Program-made: the position numbers and the translations under genes | DNA from: an uncultured Collinsella sp. | Lineage (GTDB): Bacteria > Actinomycetota > Coriobacteriia > Coriobacteriales > Coriobacteriaceae | DNA length: 8,337 nt | Assembly (NCBI GenBank): GCA_902494585.1 | Contig: CABUUD010000084.1 | Coordinates: 1-8,337 of the forward strand | Direction: 5' to 3' | The notes under the pieces: model-generated | Seen by the model: the letters and a program-made list of their open reading frames with translations, nothing else | Told to the model about the DNA's origin: nothing | The model's database searches: none | Part shown: positions 6,320-8,337 of the stretch, piece after piece | Numbering within the stretch: position 1 is the first letter of the stretch | Layout: each line of letters starts with the position of its first letter

Positions 6320-6505
6320 CTAGCTCTCTTTGAATTGAGCAAGCATCTGCCCGAAGAAGCTTAGTTCGGATGGCTCATAAATGAGCGAACCGCCGCCCGC
6401 GGTCCTGTAGACCCCGCAGGGGAGGTAACGCCCGTCGGGGAGGACGTAAAGGTTTTCTTCCTCCCTCAGTCTTGTTGGGGGTATCGGGGTTTCGTTTTCG
6501 TCCAT
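6320..6505 (-). CDS. Small hypothetical protein, 61 residues
   Basis: I do not recognise the family. The sequence looks protein-like: an acidic, proline-containing start (MDENETPIPPTRLREEEN), then LYVLPDGRYLPCGVYRT, a GGGSLIYEP turn and an aromatic end SFFGQMLAQFKES. No membrane segment or metal motif is seen; there is one Cys. The ATG at 6505 lacks a good ribosome binding site (only GATGAG nearby). The same frame stays open upstream to a TGA inside the preceding gene remnant. An ATA codon at 6539-6541 follows GGTAGGGGG by 4 nt and would give MERKIANIDEFQ... if it were ATG. The gene may therefore be longer with an unusual or mutated start, or be a decaying remnant. It sits 68 bp after the ADP-ribosylglycohydrolase remnant on the same strand. 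Confidence 0.5.
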   Translation of the reverse strand: MDENETPIPPTRLREEENLYVLPDGRYLPCGVYRTAGGGSLIYEPSELSFFGQMLAQFKES

Positions 6506-6573
6506 TTGGAACTCATCGATATTTGCGATCTTCCTCTCTATGATGCCCCCTACCTTATTTCTTGAATGGCGTC

Positions 6574-6756
6574 CTAAAACAGGCAGCTCTCAATCAATTC
6601 TTTACCGCGCAGGGTGTCTATCCACTCCCGTGGAATGGCGTCGATACCGTAGGCCGTGCCGGCAAGGGCGCCTGCGACAGCCGTCGTGGTATCGGTGAAC
6701 GCCAGGGGAGCGATGCGCATGAGTGAGCCGTTGCCGTTGTCGCGCTCGCCGGAGCC
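6574..6756 (-). pseudogene. ADP-ribosylglycohydrolase remnant (5' truncated, internal deletion)
   Basis: A 60-codon frame without an N-terminus: an in-frame TGA at 6757-6759 precedes it and it ends in TAG at 6574-6576. It joins two motifs of the DraG/ADP-ribosylglycohydrolase family that are normally far apart. First comes DNGNGSLMRIAPLAF, the mid-protein 'NGSLMRI.PL' motif. This runs directly into TDTTTAVAGALAGTAYGIDA, part of the C-terminal metal-binding 'DTDTT' motif, then IPREWIDTLRGKELIE, the usual C-terminus. Intact members have about 250-320 residues with well over 100 residues between these motifs. The first Asp of DTDTT is lost at the join, and the whole N-terminal catalytic half is missing. 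The intact enzyme removes ADP-ribose from proteins; this copy cannot. Its 5' edge lies 6 bp from the stop of the nuclease gene, so that gene probably arrived by a rearrangement that cut this one. Confidence 0.75.
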
Positions 6757-6762
6757 TCATTG

Positions 6763-7812
6763 CTACCCTTGCGCTTCGCCATTAGTCGCTTCGTTGATGG
6801 CGCGGTACTCGGCACTCAGCTCGCGCGCCAGCTCTTCCTTACTTGGAAGATACGGCAGGTATTTGGCGGCAAATACTTGGTCGTTGTCTTCGGGCAGCGT
6901 GTACTCGACAATCGAATCGCTTTTGTCCGCGCAGAGCACGATGCCTATGCGCGGATTGTCGCCTTCGTTCATGAGCTCGCGCGTGTAGTAGTTCACATAC
7001 ATTTGCATCTGGCCCAGGTCCTGATGCGTAAGGTCATCGGTCTTAAGGTCGATGAGCACGAAGCAGTGCATCAGATAGTTGTAAAACACAAGGTCAATAT
7101 AGAAGTGGCGCCCATCGAACGTGATACGCTTTTGGCGTGCCTCAAAAGCGAAGCCGCGGCCAAGCTCCAGCAGAAACTTCTGGAGATGCGTGATGAGTGC
7201 CTGCTCTAAATCGCTCTCGCGAAACGCGGTATCGTCCGAGAAGCCTAAAAACTCCAGCACATATGGGTCGCGGATGATGTCCTCGGGGCGACGAGCCGGG
7301 GCGCTCTTTTGGATTTCCTGGGTGACGGCCTCCTTGTCCTTGCTGGCAAGCAGGCACTCGCGGAACATGGTGTTGATCTGGCGCTCGAGCTGACGCGTGC
7401 TCCAACGAGAATCGGCGCATTCGTTCATGTACCAGGTGCGAGCTTCGGGGTCAGGAATGCGTATTAACCTGCGATAATGTGTCCAACTCAATTCGGGACG
7501 CAGTGAGTCCCGAATTGGAAATGCAAGATAGAACTGACGCATTTTACGCAGCTCTCTTGCTTCAAAACCTTTACCAAAATCCTTGGTAAGTCTGATTGCG
7601 AGGGCCTTGAGCAGCGCCTCTCCATACTTGGCGCGCTCCTCTCCGCCCTGTTCATCAACAATGCTCTTGCCGATCTCCCAATACGCCTCAACCATCGCAA
7701 AGTTAACGGCGGTATAGGCCTTGTCGCGAGCGGCGTTGAGAATCGAGGAAACCTGCTTGTAAAAAACTTCTGGCACGATTGCCGATTCTCCACGGTTTAC
7801 CAGTTCGCCCAT
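6763..7812 (-). CDS. DUF1016/YhcG-type PDDEXK nuclease-domain protein
   Basis: The protein has about 350 residues, close to E. coli YhcG. The N-terminal half (about 15-165) matches DUF1016_N, a helical/winged domain, with AYWEIGKSIV, YGEALLKALAIRLTKDFG and the typical LSWTHYRRLIRI. The C-terminal half is a PDDEXK fold: FAFEARQKRITFDGRHFYID with D241, then FVLIDLKTD giving D256-x-K258, and a QxxxY helix (Q269-Y273) in GQMQMYVNYY. The active-site residues are present, so it looks intact. The family is predicted to cut or bind DNA and often sits near restriction or defence genes; none is visible here. The start is ATG 7812, or GTG 7815 one codon earlier. The minus-strand leader holds AAGAGGAAAGTGGGG, and the GGGG part fits ATG 7812 (8 nt). 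The stop abuts the broken ADP-ribosylglycohydrolase gene, suggesting horizontal gain. Confidence 0.92.
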   Translation of the reverse strand: MGELVNRGESAIVPEVFYKQVSSILNAARDKAYTAVNFAMVEAYWEIGKSIVDEQGGEERAKYGEALLKALAIRLTKDFGKGFEARELRKMRQFYLAFPIRDSLRPELSWTHYRRLIRIPDPEARTWYMNECADSRWSTRQLERQINTMFRECLLASKDKEAVTQEIQKSAPARRPEDIIRDPYVLEFLGFSDDTAFRESDLEQALITHLQKFLLELGRGFAFEARQKRITFDGRHFYIDLVFYNYLMHCFVLIDLKTDDLTHQDLGQMQMYVNYYTRELMNEGDNPRIGIVLCADKSDSIVEYTLPEDNDQVFAAKYLPYLPSKEELARELSAEYRAINEATNGEAQG

Positions 7813-7839
7813 CACTGTCGCCCCACTTTCCTCTTGTGG

Positions 7840-7858
7840 AATGCATCTTTATTGCATT
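7840..7858 (-). promoter_or_regulatory. Inverted repeat in the leader of the nuclease gene
   Basis: AATGCA (7840-7845) and TGCATT (7853-7858) form a perfect 6-bp dyad with a 7-nt AT-rich spacer, 27-48 bp before the nuclease start. The spacing suits a dimeric regulator. No convincing -10/-35 pair was found around it on the minus strand. Confidence 0.3.
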
Positions 7859-7905
7859 TAGTTTAAAGCCTCGCGCGGACTCGAATTGCTGTGCTGTCTG
7901 GCACC

Positions 7906-7935
7906 TTCGCATGGGAGCCTTGCGGTGACTAAAAT
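7906..7935 (+). promoter_or_regulatory. Candidate promoter of the PH-like gene
   Basis: TTCGCA (7906-7911, 4/6) and TAAAAT (7930-7935, 5/6) are 18 bp apart, predicting a start near 7942 and a leader of about 39 nt before the ATG at 7981. Confidence 0.45.
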
Positions 7936-7980
7936 GTGGCCATAGAGGCAGTTTTAGCGAACCCCGCGGGAGTGACACGC

Positions 7981-8250
7981 ATGGATAACAACACTTTGCT
8001 GTTCCAGGACAAAGGTTCGGGCAGGTTTAAAGACGTCAAGATCTACCCTAACCGCATCGAGGTGCTCAAGAAGGGTACTTTCGGCGGCAAGCATATCGAG
8101 ATTGTCTACCTTAAGGACATCACGGGCGTTAACAGGATCAAGGGTCGCGACGTTTTCCTGCGCAATCGACTGTTAACCGCTTGCGTCTTTAGTCTGAGCA
8201 GTCGTGCGAAGGCCCAGGAGTTTGTTAACGCGCTGAACATGGTGATGTAG
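7981..8250 (+). CDS. Small PH-like domain protein
   Basis: The protein has 89 residues. It alternates short beta strands (TLLFQD, RFKDVKIYPNRIEVLKKG, HIEIVYLKDITGVNRIKG, RDVFLRN, LTACVFSLSS) and ends in one helix (AKAQEFVNALNMV). This is the layout of a bacterial PH-like domain: 'I-Y-x-N-R-I-E-V' strand, central 'Y-L-K-D-I-T-G-V', capping helix. Such domains bind proteins or lipids; the partner is unknown. There is no signal peptide or membrane segment. I chose the ATG at 7981 because GGGAG (7968-7972) lies 8 nt upstream. The frame extends to a GTG at 7936, but that would put the start at the promoter. The gene stands alone, divergent from the nuclease gene. Confidence 0.85.
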   Translation: MDNNTLLFQDKGSGRFKDVKIYPNRIEVLKKGTFGGKHIEIVYLKDITGVNRIKGRDVFLRNRLLTACVFSLSSRAKAQEFVNALNMVM

Positions 8251-8278
8251 CCCATGGCGGCGTTCGGGCCAAGGTGAA

Positions 8279-8315
8279 AATCGGGGGCACAGAACGGTGT
8301 CCTGCGCCCCCGATT
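8279..8315 (-). terminator. Hairpin with T-run in the leftward direction
   Basis: AATCGGGGGC (8279-8288) pairs perfectly with GCCCCCGATT (8306-8315), ten pairs. Read on the minus strand the stem is followed by TTTTC, so it best serves a leftward transcript entering from beyond the window. A minus-strand TAG at 8328-8330 could be that gene's stop. On the plus strand no T-run follows, so termination of the PH-like gene here is less certain. Confidence 0.6.
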
Positions 8316-8337
8316 GAGTCGATGTGTCTAAAAGGCG

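Noticed and set aside
6127..6333. Plus-strand 68-codon frame in the intergenic region
   Set aside because: Arg/Ser/Pro-rich translation with no motif, no good ribosome binding site, and it crosses the end of the 61-residue ORF.
6618..6815. Minus-strand 65-codon frame across the nuclease stop
   Set aside because: It is out of frame with both the nuclease and the ADP-ribosylglycohydrolase motifs, and its translation is Pro/Ser/Arg-rich noise.

Overview
The window is GC-rich (roughly 60% by eye), densely coded and entirely chromosomal in character. Codon use, strong AAAGGA/GAGGAG ribosome binding sites, and the mix of a monofunctional formate-THF ligase, a RuvB tail and actinobacterial-style membrane proteins suggest an Actinomycetota genome. 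A gut Coriobacteriia such as Collinsella is my best guess; this is inference, with no marker gene to prove it.

Left part (1-3067, rightward). The window opens with the last 28 codons of ruvB. A complete fhs gene (formate-tetrahydrofolate ligase) follows, with an extended -10 promoter and a textbook terminator. Next is a 328-residue single-pass membrane protein: a repeat-rich Pro/Tyr cytoplasmic arm, one transmembrane helix, a PASTA-like outer domain and a C-terminal run of four exact-length heptads.

Middle (3080-5817). A leftward cation diffusion facilitator converges on the membrane protein gene with a 12-bp gap. Its site-A residues (N65/D69 and D173/D177) match the manganese-type MntE pattern rather than the zinc type. 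A divergent gene encodes a soluble protein with two zinc ribbons and an NGQTG motif; its function is unknown.

Right part (5818-7860) looks like an accessory or decaying segment on the minus strand. Reading leftward it holds a complete DUF1016/YhcG-type PDDEXK nuclease gene, a 60-codon remnant of an ADP-ribosylglycohydrolase gene with an internal deletion, an unrecognised 61-residue ORF and a possible 30-residue peptide. Opposite these, on the plus strand, a promoter-like element, a folded stretch and an intrinsic terminator at 6038-6063 form a possible small RNA with no gene behind it.

Right edge (7906-8337). A short rightward gene for a PH-like domain protein has its own promoter. It is followed by a perfect 10-bp hairpin whose T-run points leftward, so it probably ends a convergent transcript entering from beyond the window.

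Fhs feeds one-carbon metabolism, the CDF protein handles metal efflux, and RuvB and the nuclease act on DNA; I see no single pathway joining them. The least explained parts are the nuclease/ADP-ribosylglycohydrolase junction, the small-RNA/peptide pair and the repeat-built membrane protein.
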